A stretch of DNA of 64,000 nt from Onchocerca volvulus (lineage: Eukaryota; Nematoda; Chromadorea; Rhabditida; Onchocercidae), in NCBI GenBank assembly GCA_000499405.2, contig HG738137.1, positions 24,742,317-24,806,316 of the forward strand, in the 5' to 3' direction. Below the pieces are notes generated by a model. The model ran no database searches. It saw only the letters and a list, made by a program, of their open reading frames with translations, and was not told the origin of the DNA. A program made the translations under genes and the position numbers. Shown in pieces: positions 47,790 through 60,087 of this stretch; the stretch's first letter is position 1; each line of letters begins with the position of its first letter.

Positions 47790-47835
47790 ATTAACACGTG
47801 CAAGCCGTATTTTATTACGGCCTTCACGTGTTAAT
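47790..47835. repeat. Hairpin made of two inverted array units
   Basis: The arms ATTAACACGTG (47790-47800) and CACGTGTTAAT (47825-47835) enclose GCCGTA (47804) and TACGGC (47816) around the loop TTTTAT. In all 18 of 20 arm positions pair. The words are those of the neighbouring array (TAA, CACGTG, GGCCGTA), here arranged head to head. Confidence 0.8.
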
Positions 47836-48257
47836 TACGTCTTACATAAAGCGTTACCAATTTATTTGTTGATAACGCCCTCTGATGTTTCATCCAATCA
47901 TCAGCTATTAATATCTCAGCAAAAGTTTTCGTACTTGACAAATGGCAACAATTTTGAAAGAAAATAAGAAAAAAAAAAAAAAAAAAAAAACGGAAATTCT
48001 TTCAAAGAATCACTTTTACTGTTGAAAAATTTTTAAAATAAAGAAAAATTAAACTTTTCCAGTGAGAAAAAAAAAGAATTCCTAAAATGAAAATTAAAAA
48101 AGAACAATTAAACAACCATTTAATTACTTAGAAAATAACAAAAAAAAGTAACAAAAAATATGTTTTTGTAAAGTCTGTTGTTGAAAACCGCTTTTGTTTC
48201 ATATGTTGTGAATGAAAAAAAAAAGGAATGAAAGAGAGGAAAGAAGAAAGAAAGAAG

Positions 48258-48285
<28 letters not shown>
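48258..48285. repeat. (GA)n microsatellite
   Basis: About fourteen GA dinucleotides in a longer purine-rich tract. Confidence 0.9.
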
Positions 48286-48288
<3 letters not shown>

Positions 48289-51200
48289 GGAGATGATGAG
48301 ATTAATTATTGAACAAACGACAGTGCTACCCAAAACATTACAACTCACAAAAGTTTATTTTTAATTTTTCGTTTTACTCCTCATTTTCTTCTTCCCTTTC
48401 CTTCTATTTTTTCCTTTTTCCTTTCTTTTCTTTCTCCAAAAATCTTTTTAGTTAATAAAATTGATAACAAATATGAGAAGCACAACTAATTTTCACTTTT
48501 CATTTTGAAAATTTTTTTTCGGATGTATTGCTTTACATGTTTCTAAAAAAAAAAAGAAAAAAAAAGAAAAAAAAGAAAGAAACAACTACTTCAAGTAGAG
48601 AAGTTTTTTTTTTTTAGTTGTTCTCTATTTACTTTCTTTTCAAATCATATTTCCTTATCAATTTATTATAAACATCCGTCATTTATCTTTCTTTTTATCC
48701 TTCATCTTCAATTAAAAAAAAAAAAAAAAAATGAAATGAAAACTTTAAATTTGATGAAAATAAATTTATCTGAATTTAAATAATAATTTAAGAAATAAAT
48801 TTCATTCTTCCTAGCAAATCATATTACAACTTTGCATCCTTCACTTTCTACTAAAAGAAAACAAGTGAAAAAATAAAAAACAATAAATCTGATTGAAGTA
48901 GATTTATTTGAAAAGAAGAAACAATTCCAATTTATCTGATACAAAGAAAAATGGAAAAAAAATCATTTTTTTTTTTAAAAAAACTTGTCACATTTTGTCC
49001 TAGAAAATATATTCATAATCAAATTTTAATTGAAAAAAAAAAATTTTCTCGTTTTGTTCTAGAAAACATATTTTATTGTCAAATATTTCGTTAATTATTA
49101 ATTTAAAAAACTGTCAAATTTCGTTCTAGAAAGCATTATTTTCAAATTTTCTATTGTTTATTTTTATTTAATTGATGATACTGCAAATATATGCGTCATA
49201 ATTATTTAGATAACTTCAGGTAAAATTGATCACTCAGATATTTCAGATAAAATTGAAGATAATATAAATATGCGAAATGTCTTATATTATTTCAATAATT
49301 TATCCGATCTAAATTTCCAACAAGCAAAAAGGAAATAGGAAGAATTATTTGAATAGAAAAAATAAATAAATGAAATGAGAAAAAAAGAAAAGCTATTCAT
49401 TTCAGATATTTGATGTTACAGTAAATTATTGCTTTATATTAATTAGTAGTACAAGTTTTTGCAATACAAAATCAATTCTGATGCAAAATCAGTTTTTTTT
49501 AAAATCATTTTTAAATTTAAAAAATTTTATAGATTAATTAAAATAATTGCAACCTTGAATTTTAATTGTTTTTTTGTTAAGAAATATCTTTTTTGTATCT
49601 AATCCGATTATTCTCGTCTCTCTTTTTCTCCTCTCTTTCTCTCTCTCTCTTTAGGTTATATGATGTTTGTCCCTTTCTTATAGAAATACAATACTTTTAA
49701 AATTATTAATTTTTTCTGATTAAGAGAAGTGCAAATATGAATAATTTGATTTATCTAATCATCTTATGTGAAAATAATCATATCAGTATGGAAGAGCAAA
49801 ATCAAATTTTTCACTACTTATCATCTGAACTATAATGATTACCCGATCCATATTATATTTACCCATTCTTTCCTTATCTTTTCCTTCACACGAATTTATC
49901 CAATAAAAGAGTAAAATTCTTATTTGATTAAAAATTCCTGAAAAAATACTCATCATAACTGATAAGAAATAGCTATTTTCCCCTCCTTCTTCATACCTAA
50001 CTATCCAAAGGACAGAATGAAGAAGTCATTCATTTGATCAAAGATTTCTTGAAAAATTCTTCTTATCATAACTGATAATAAATATATTACCTCTAAATTA
50101 ATGATGATTATCCAATTCACAGTATTTGTTGGCGAATATTTACTTGTTCCTCCACCTTCATCATACCTATCTTTCCAAATGATAGAGTGAAGTTACTCAT
50201 TTGGTCAAAATTTTTTTTTTTGAAAAATTTTTATCATACCAATGAACGAAAGAATGAACCATTTTTTTCTTCTTTAATCGGTAATGATAGTAGTAGCTGA
50301 AGAATGAATTTCTTGAAATTATCAAATTCGTTTAACTAATTTCGACCAAAAAACAATCAAGTAAAGATGAAAACAGGTTAGAAACGGATATAACCAATAG
50401 TAGCCAAACAGTTCTTCATTTTGATCTTTTTCTCTCTTACACTCTTCAAAACTATCTCAACTCATAAATTAAATGTGGATTTAAATTTAAAAAAAAAAAA
50501 AAAAAGAAATTTTCAAATTAAAGAGGAAAATAAATGTATCAAATTAAACAGAGAAAGCACAAAAAAAAAAAAAAAAATGATTGGAAAAGAGGAAGTCAAA
50601 TGATATGAAAATAAAATTAGATCATATTACACCATATTGATATTTTTTTTCCAACTTTCAATTCAAAAAAAAAAAAAAATTCTGAAGAAATAAAATAAAC
50701 TTGAATTATTTCCATAACTTTTTCAAATTTAAAATCTAGAAATATTTGCAACGTTGAATGATTGTTTAATGAAAGGAAAATCACTGATGTAATAAAAATG
50801 GAATATTTTTTTCTTTTTTTTTTTTTTGTTCATTATTATTGCATTTTGATGCAATGATTATGAATTAAAATTTATTATGATTAGCCAAAATTTAACGAAA
50901 TAATCAGTTTCTTTTTTTTTTTTTTTTTTTTTTGAAATTAATCATTTATTGGCTATGCCAAAAATAAATTCTTTAATAAAACCTTTTTGCATGTATGATT
51001 TGTGATAAGTAAAAAATGTTTTTATTGATTTGATGACAAAGAACTAAAAGATTTCACTGTTGACTGCCTCATCAAATCACATGTATTTAAATTAAAATAG
51101 TTTAATCAAAGTATTTTCATCATCATTTAATTTATTAAGGTATTATTCATCACCACTTAATTCATATTAATTCATAATAGAAATTTCAAATTTCAAATTT

Positions 51201-52599
51201 TAAACAAAAAAATTCAAAATAGAAATTTTGAAATAAATCATAGTATTAAATATCAACATTTCTTTCTCATTAATAACACCAAATATTAAAACGTAGGATT
51301 TGGGGAAAAAAAATGGGGAAGAAACAGCTATTACTGTATTATCAAAAAAAAAAAAAAAAAAAAAAAAAAGGGAGCAATTAAAAAAAGGAGCAATTAATCA
51401 TTATCATAAAATCAAATCAATGAAAATATTTCTATAATAGAAAGGACTTTAACCTTAAAAATGAAAAAAAAAGTTGAGAATGCGAAAAAAAAAAAGTTAA
51501 AAATGAAGAAAAAATATTTTTATTTTTCAAAAGAATTTGATCAGTGCAAAAATGATGCAACAAAAATGAAGTAAAAAGACCATACGATTGATTGATACAT
51601 TTCCTGCATATTTGCATATCTTTTTTTTTTAATTTTTACATATATTAGTGGAACGGTTTGAAATGTTTAAATGTGTCAAATTGATGTACGCAAAACGAAT
51701 AAAACAAGTTAGCAATGGTAATAAACAATAATAGATTTTGATGATTTGAAAATTTTAGAATCGTATTTGTTGAGGAGAAGCAAAATTAAAATGGAATGTT
51801 TAAAATACCAGCCTTCGGGTTAGTTAGATAGCTCAATGCCCTACGGCTACAAATGACCATCAAATTCAGTTCTGACCAAAAATTTCTTCTAATCTCCTTC
51901 CTCTCTTCGACTACTAAATTACACTTTTATTCTTTACGCTTTATTTAATCAAAACAATCATGATTAATCATGATTGTTTGCGATTAGATAATACTTTAAA
52001 TAGGTTGTTATGCAACAGTCTTTGTATTAAGTGGATAAAAAAAAAAAAAGTAGTATTGTTATATCATTCAAAACCAGCTTAGAATAATGCTAATATAATG
52101 CATTCAGCAAATCGTTATCACTGTGATCAACTTGAATTTTTCCGCTTATATAACATTGTTTGCTATAACTAGATCTTTCGAAATCAATTCAGATTCATTG
52201 CTATTTTTGGAAAAATTTCTATTCGATGATATTTATTACGCGCTGTTGGAAACACAGAAGTGAGATTAACTGCAAAATAAGTTAACGATAATAGCAGTAA
52301 TTCTTAACAAATTACCTATAAGAATCAAAAATTATTGAAACTTATTAAATTTAGCAAATTATCTGTAATAATCAAAAATCATTGAAACTTATTAGATATA
52401 TGTGTACTTGACGGAATTGAAATTAAATAAACATGATTTATTAGGTAAATATGGTCCAAAAACAAAATACGAAACTTTTACAAAGTAATTCATTAAATAT
52501 AATCTGTAAAACAAAAATACAAAACGAATATAAAATCGAAAATAAATTCTGAAATGTCTTGAAAACTTTGAAAAAAAAAAGAAAATTTCGGATTTTAAA

Positions 52600-55500
52600 T
52601 CATTTCCCAGGTGTTAAATTGTGTGGAATTTCCCGGAAACAATTCTGATATATGTTAACAAATGAAGCAATGTCAAATTTTTGAATTGCTTCAAAAATTT
52701 TTTCTTGATTTGTTGTTTTTGAGAAGCGCATTTCAACTGCATGGCTACAACTATCCGTCATGTCCATTTTTTGATCTTTTTGCAGATCGATCGGTTTCTT
52801 TGTAGCTATTAAATGTTGAAATATGCCAACTAACATATGTCCCCAAATTCGTGTCGAGCAAAATAGAGCTGCACCAGCATCATCCTGAAATTAGATAAAT
52901 AAGTGACAATTTTATAGTAATTGAGAGGGAAATATTCGGAACGGATAATTTATAACATTTATATTTTGTTAAAACAATAAAATTATTTGGAAAATCTATA
53001 TAAATAAAATGTAAATGCTCGTTGTAGCTTTTGACACAATGTTGCAAGTTCTTCACCGATTGCTTTGAAATTCTGATACAACGTTGCATTCAAATAGGCG
53101 TGTGCTTCTATATAGATTTATCTACTTTATTTACTTGTCCGGTAGGATAAACATGATTCCCGCCAAAACGCTGTAAGGATAAACACGTTTCCCGCCAAAA
53201 CGCTGTGAGGATAAACATGTTTACCGCCAGAACACTCCGACTAACAGATAAACTGAGCTCAACCTGTCATTAATTCAGCTCAACCTGTCATTGATTCACT
53301 GCTAGATAATAGTCAACAAATAATCCATATGAATGAAAATGTAAATGCTCGTTGTGGCTTTGGCAATACCGGTTGACATATTTTGTTTATCTGTTTGCTT
53401 TGAAATTTTGAAACAACGTTACATTCGAATAGGCGCGTGTTTTATATAAATATGTTTTATATGAATATCTACTTTTAATCTGTTTTCCTGTGACAGGTAA
53501 AATTAAGTGAACGGAATTTTTATTTATATGGACTAGCTGGATGGCCAAGCTCCGCCTGGCCGGGTACAATTAGTTATAAAGTATAGTTAATTAAAGGAAG
53601 AATATTGGAAATGGATAATTTATAAAAACATTTGTATTTTATATCTGCTAAAATAATAAAAATCATTTAGAAAATTCCAAGATTTAGCTGATTAAGAAGA
53701 GAATATTGGAAATGAATTACTTACAAACACTTATGTTTTGTACCTAAAATAATAAAATCATTTGAAAAATTATAAAACATAGTAATTAAAGAGGAATATT
53801 GGTAATAATAATTTATAAATCTTTATATTTTTTGTATCTACTAAAATAATAAAATTATTTGAAAAATTATACAATATATTTAACTAAGAGGAAAATATTG
53901 GAAATGGATAATTATAAAAAATGTTTATAAATTTTTTTTTTCGTATCTGCTAAATAAAAAAATCCTCGAAAAATTACAAATAGTCAAAAAATCAAATCAA
54001 ACAAATTATTCGCTTATTTCATGAGTGAATTAGTAAAAGAAGACGGAAATTGAAATAAAGAATATGTTCGTAGATGTTAAATTTTCTTTCATTATTTAAT
54101 TTTTTTTCAATATTTGATTAAAAATTGAGCGAACATTTTGTGTTCTGGATAACCTTCGTTTGTACTTGAATGAATTTTAATAAAAAGAAGGGAAAAAGGA
54201 TGGGGATGAAAAAAAAAAAAATTATCTTCCCAAAGAAGATTAGGAGATTGATCGGATTTAAAATATTGAGATAAGTCATGAGAAAAAAGCAAAGACTTTG
54301 TTGTGAAAAAGATTTTTTAGTGGCAAAAATTGGAAAATGAAATTTTTCTTTGAGAAATTTAGGAATTTCTGTAACGAATTCGCTTTATAAGTGCAAAAAA
54401 AAGGAAATAGAAAATTTACATTATGTTTTACATTATGTAAATGAAAAGATTGCAAAGATTGATGAGAATTCGAAAGAATAATGCAAAGATTGAGGAGAAT
54501 AAATGTATATACGGATAATTGCGGAGGAGAAAAAATAATAAAAATATTTTAGAATTAAAATTATAATTTACGAGATGAGAAAAAAAAGAAAAGAAAAAAA
54601 ATGAACAAACCCAACATGCAGTTTCATTGCCAACAATCGGTGACCAGAAATAATTAGATTTATCTTTTACCGGATTGATCGATTGAATATTAATTAGCTG
54701 AATTTGATCTTGCTTAATAAATTCGGTTGCTAAAATATATCAAAATATGAATATATATATATATATATATATAAATTATTGAATTCAATTCAAATTACTA
54801 AAATTATGAGTTATAAAGTTTTGAAAAAAAATATGTAAATTAAATGAATTATCATAGATCACTGAAATATCAAGAAATTTATTCATATTTCTTTTGTACT
54901 GTATCTTTTTTTATCACCCTTAATTAATTATCACTGACCATTATCTGTGGTAGCAAATCCTACAATCCAACATTTTTTCTTTTTTAACTTTAAGATATCA
55001 ATATTTACGATTGATGATCGTAGTAATGATGGTCGAACATTTAACTGAGCAACTCGTTTTGGTGCCGGTATTGGTGGACAGAGCTGAAAATGTAAATTTA
55101 TCTCAAAAATATAAATTGGCTAAAAAATTACAACTGAAAATCTAGACATCAGAATATCTTGAATATACAGTAATTTAATCAAAAATTTAAGCAAAAAATG
55201 CTTACTGTAGACCAATGTTCTTTTTTATAGATCTTTGAAAAAAGAAATTACGATAGCAATTGTTGAAAATACTGTATATAATTTATTCTCATACTAGGCA
55301 CTTTTTTAAATCTTATATTGAAAGAAATACACAACTTTTAAGTAATATTTTTATTAGTAATCTAACATTAAAAAAAAATTTGTTAAATCATTAAATTAAT
55401 CAATTTTCCATCTTAAACAACTTGAAGAAGTTTCGGATCATTTTTCATTTTTCACATTTAATTTTTCAAAAGAAACAAAAAAAGGAAGGGAAAGAAGACA

Positions 55501-58200
55501 GACGAGAACAAATTATAAAAAAAATGATTTATAAAAAATATGAAGAAGACAGTTGTTGCAAAAAGAATTTTACAAAGTTCTTCAAAAAACTTCTCCACGA
55601 AAAACTTTTTCTTTCACAAGAAAGGCAGTAAATTTTACAAAAAAAGAAACAAAGTTTATATTTGAAATTTTTTTTTTTTTTAACATATTTATTGTTTTCA
55701 TTTACGTTTTTAATTCCTCACTAAAAAAGACAGTAATATTTTTACGAATGAATGATCATATCTTGGAATTTTTAACATGTTTATCATTTCATTTATTCGT
55801 TCCAAATAAGGTGTAATAACCTGCCCAAAAGATAGTTGAAGAAAAAAAATGAACGTTTTTTAGAAGAAATCAATCATTAATTGACAAGCAGGTTGTCAAT
55901 TAATGATTGATATCTCGACAAAACACTGATAATATTTGTCGAAATACTAATACATTTCTAATGAAAAAAAAAAAAAAGTGATAGACGAAAAGAATTTATA
56001 AGTAAAAATTTATAGTGCCGAAATTTTTAATTTGCAGTACCGAAATTTTTATAAGTACCAAATTAAATCTTTTGTTGAAATTTTTCAAAGAGAAGTTTAA
56101 AATTTACGAGCAATCTTACAAAAGAATTTTTATGATAAGTTGTAAAGTTTCCGAAAAATTTTTGTATCATTAAAATTTGCAAAAAAATTAAGCGAAAAAA
56201 TTTTTGAAAAATAAAAATTGAAAAAAATATGTTATGATATTAATCATATGAATGATTACTGTTGATATTGTCATCTCGGGAATTTTCAATATTCCCCATG
56301 TATCGCCAATTTCGACAACTTCAGCTGGTAACGTTTTCGGTCGTTTCAATGATTGTACAGTAACTACGAATTCGGATAGTCTAAAATTCTATTTAAGATT
56401 TATTGAAATTCATTACCATTCAAAGTTTTAATATTTTTTTGTTGCAATATTATTGAACGATTGATTTGTTTCAATTTTTAAATTTCATCCAATTTTCAAT
56501 TCGTCAGTGGAAAGTGAAAATTAATTAAAAATGCTATCGGTAGGTTTGCAAAAAATTCAAAACTTTCAGAAATAAATTTAAAACTTGACGTTTTCAATTA
56601 ATTTTTATTTTTCACTGACTGACTCGAAAACTGAATGATTAAAAGTCGAAGCAAATCGAATGATTTATTATTGAAATTAATTATTATTGAAAGTTTTGTT
56701 TTTCTTTTTTGCCGCAAAAGTTTTAAATTTTCCATCAATCAAAATTTAAATTAAACAATTTCTGATTTCAAAATAAACAATATTCATTTTGTTGACAGCA
56801 ACAAATTTTTATCCAAATAATTTTTTCATTACATTTTCCGTAAATGATAATATATAATGATTGAAATCATTAATCTGGAAACTGTATTTGTTGTTATCAT
56901 AAACATATTCTTTTTTTTTTTTGATTTCCTTTTAATCCTATTTTCTTTTTTTTTTCGATTTTCTTTTATTTTCTTGAATTTCTTATTTTAATTTCATTTT
57001 TGATTTAAAATAATGAAAATTGAAAAGTTTAAATGAATCGTATCTTCCCCCAGTTGTAGCATTCATTAAACAATGCGATGAAGTAAGTATTAATTGAGTG
57101 GAAATAATCGTTCCGGTACAACTCGTAACAATATTTGATGATTCTTCACGTGAAAATACCTAAACATTTTGAATTTACATTTTCACACGTTTTGTAAGAT
57201 TAATTACATTAGTATTTCATTAATTCAGTTAAAAAAAATTTTTTTTTTTTAAAAATTTCTTAGAATTTTTCGAATTCTTGCAAATTTCTTAGATCGATCT
57301 TTTTTATTTTAAAATCATTTTTTAGGAAAAAAAAACAATAACATGTGCATTTTATGCATGAATATACGCTGAGCAATTTCATAGAATTGAACTTATCTAG
57401 CATGAAAAGAAAATACAATCTTATTATTTCAAATTTAATAATTGCTTTGAAATATTTCAAAATATTTCATTCGATAAATTCCAAATTTTCAAGAATATTA
57501 TCTATTTAAAAGAAACAATTTGGAATTTTGGATATTTGAAAATTCGATTATTGGTTTTTATTTCCTGATTTTATTGAATGTTTACTTGAATTGGTAACTT
57601 GAAGAATCTCAAATAATGAAGCAATAATTATTGTTAATAAACGTATCAGGAATGTGTCACTTTCCATCACATTTGAAATCTAGTAACTCATTAAAATTCG
57701 AAGTCTTATTAAAGTAAACAAAAAGTATTACAAAAGAAAATGAAGCAGAAAAAAGGGAAAGAGGATTGACAAGAAGAATTAGGTTAAAATTATTAAAATT
57801 TTAAAATTTGGATGAAAAATTGAAAAGCTCAGTTCATTTATACCATTTTATCCAATTTATTAGCGTATTTTTTGATTTATACAAATAACAATTGTTCTTA
57901 ATCAATGATTTATAACCTTCCAAATTTCCTTTGTTTATTGATTCAAAAACTAAATTTGAAAATTCATCCAATTTCTTTTTCCGAAAATTGGAAGATTATA
58001 AAACAAAACTTGTAATTTTTATTTATTAAAAAGAAATGAGAATAATATCATATAAAAAATGATACTTTAACAAGAAAACCAAATCGATTCCATTCTTTTT
58101 CTTCACCACCAATAATTGCCATAATATCAGGAATTAAAAATAATATGATTGATAATATGATAATGGTTGATAAATTTAGAAAATGCATCACCATTATCAT
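52600..58200 (-). CDS. Trypsin-fold serine protease homologue, catalytic Ser replaced by Ala
   Basis: Six exons: 58072-58200, about 57047-57159, 56260-56380, 54939-55083, 54611-54729, 52600-52884; about 303 residues. A signal peptide (LSTIIILSIILFLIPDIMA) is followed directly by IIGG (residues 29-32), the S1 N-terminal activation motif, with no propeptide visible. CTGTIIS and ILTSSHC hold the cysteine pair and catalytic His72. GDTWGILKIPE places Asp107 as the likely triad Asp. CWIVGF follows. The active-site motif CxGDSGGPL reads CWDDAGAALFC, so Ser is Ala212. An active protease is therefore not expected; a secreted pseudo-protease with a binding or regulatory role is an inference. The exon 2-3 junction has no GT donor: the sequence reads GGGGGAAGATA, and only a break after GG keeps frame. 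That could be a rare non-canonical intron, a sequencing error or early decay. The intron before the last exon carries repeats R3 and R4. Confidence 0.8.
53011..53298 (+). repeat. Dispersed repeat copy R3 with internal minisatellites
   Basis: Starts GTAAATGCTCGTTGTAGCTT and carries GAAATTCTGATACAACG and CATTCAAATAGGCG like the other copies. It is followed by three 32-bp units (53145, 53177, 53209) sharing GGATAAACA and CCGCCA.AAC, then two 21-bp units (53257, 53278) of GCTCAACCTGTCATT. Lies in the last intron of the protease homologue. Confidence 0.75.
53341..53575 (+). repeat. Dispersed repeat copy R4 with a G+C-rich end
   Basis: Starts GTAAATGCTCGTTGTGGCTT, contains GAAATTTTGAAACAACG and TTCGAATAGGCGCGTG, and then TGTGACAGGTAAA. 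It ends near ACTAGCTGGATGGCCAAG, where GGCCAAG and CTGGCC face each other in a small G+C-rich stem. Together with R3 it forms a direct pair 330 bp apart. Confidence 0.65.
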
Positions 58201-60087
58201 TATCACCAAATTTAGAAGAATATAATAATAGCGAAAGAAGCAAATTTTAATATTTGTAAGAAAAGAAGCTTTTAAATAAGACAGATAAAATAGATTGAAG
58301 CAAAAGATTATTCGATTGAATCAGTTGGAACAAATGGTTTGCAATTTATTTCAATTGCCGCTTCCTCGCAAATGATTGTTAGCTGTGATAAGAATGGATT
58401 GATATAATAGCTTACAAATATAAAAAGATATTTATCATTTTTAAATTGTTGTTAAACTACTTTTCTCAAATTTCCAACATATGACATCATTTCCTAAAAT
58501 AAATCTCGAAAAAAAAGTAAAAAAAAAAGAAGGAAAAGGAAAAACGAAAATGACAACATTTTGATAAGAATTGATTGATTTGATGCTAATATGAAAATAT
58601 AAAAATGAATCAGAAAAATTTGATATATTATGAGTGAATACATATGCTTTATTTTTTTTTTAAGATTTATTTAAAGGATTTATTAAGAAAAAATTCGTTT
58701 TTTTTTTCTTTTTTTTTTCACGTATTTTTATTAAAAAAATAATAAAAGATGGTGTTTATCGCCATTTTATTCTTCAAAGAATTAGTTTCAATATTTAAGA
58801 ATATTGATAATAAAAATACCGTAAAAATGTCTACGAATGAAGCAAAATTTTAGAATTTTAGAAGTACACTATCAAACATTTAATATGAAATTAGTTATGA
58901 GTTAAAAAAAACCAATTTATCGAAATCATTTTTTACCACTTCTTTGTCATTAATTTTTAATAATTTTTTGAAATTTTAGAATAAAAAATGAAAATTATTT
59001 TTTCTCATTATCAATGCCAGAAAATAATGTTTAGATCGAAGAAATGTTACTGTCATTCAATATTATCCACCAAAGAACAGAAACAGCATAACATCTGTTG
59101 TGGAAGGTTTGAAATTTGATTAGAGTTGTGGAAGGAATAGATTTATAATAATTCCTTTATTCAGAATAGTAATAATCAGTTGATACGTACTTAACAGTAC
59201 AATAAATATCAGATGAATGGAATGAAATTTGTAGATAAGTGAAGTAAATTGTGTGATGTTGATTGGATTTGGAGAAGAATATCGGGAGCTCGGACAATAG
59301 AAAGAAAACTTTAGATCGCCTGGTCAGTACCAAAACAATTTAAAACAATGAAAGATGAAAAAATGATCTTGGTATTTGAACTCTACTGGAGTATATTAAC
59401 TGTTAAGAATTGGCGGTATTGAAATAAAAGACAAATGATGTTGATAATTTTGAGAAAAAAATTGTTCATAGAGGAAAGGATATTACAACAGTTTGATTGG
59501 ATTTAAAGATAATAACAGTTTACAAGCACATCTATGGCCTTATCTATAAGCAGAAATATTTTGATGTGGTTGTAAATGAGTATGGAAAGGGCAAATTTGT
59601 ATTTTGACCCCTGTTTGCCTTCTTTTAAAGAAGAAATTGTAAACAGAAATGTTTTGAGCGTGGACAAGAACAAAGAGAGATAATTTTACAGAGGAAGAAT
59701 CAATAAAAAGAAAATTTCACAATTCTTTAACCATTTGATTATGTATTATCCATATTAGATAATTTCGGCTTTCCCGACAACATCACTTAGAACAAGATCA
59801 AACAAATGATATTTTCATTTTATTATAGTATTATTGTGATATTGTAGTGTTATCATTATCATTTATTATCATTATACTGTTATCATTTCCTCCATACTGC
59901 GATGAAATTTAACTTTCATTAGTATAACTAATAAAATTGAGATATAATGAATGTCCAAAGAAGATAAGATTTGATCGATTAGCAAGATGGAAAAGATTTA
60001 TTTAATTTCATATGATTATGAACAAAAATAGAAACTGAAACTTTTTTTTCAAGAATAAACTACATTGAACATTTAACAAACAACATA
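58201..60087. other. Intergenic region between protease homologue and TMEM70-like gene
   Basis: Mostly A+T-rich. The part at about 59040-59720 has fewer homopolymers and short coding-looking stretches on the + strand, for example KHIYGLIYKQKYFDVVVNEY from about 59523, interrupted by a stop. A shifted frame continues with FDPCLPSFKEEIV. I cannot assign a family; it may be a decayed gene or retrocopy. Confidence 0.4.

Larger units (their letters stand above)
37690..52599. other. Gene desert upstream of doxa-1
   Basis: About 15 kb without any exon I can support on either strand. Reading frames such as 45136-45612 and 40815-41027 are A/T homopolymer artefacts dominated by Phe, Lys and Ile. Contents worth noting: near-repeated AATAATA/AACAATA-rich tracts at 37690-38000, a cluster of GACCTG words near 42 kb, a 74-bp duplication at 43 kb, the CACGTG array at 47 kb and a (GA)n tract at 48.26 kb. 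Confidence 0.6.

Noticed and set aside
51808..51875. tRNA-like sequence (GATAGCTCAATGCCC)
   Set aside because: No B box (GGTTCGANTCC) and no acceptor-stem complementarity seen.
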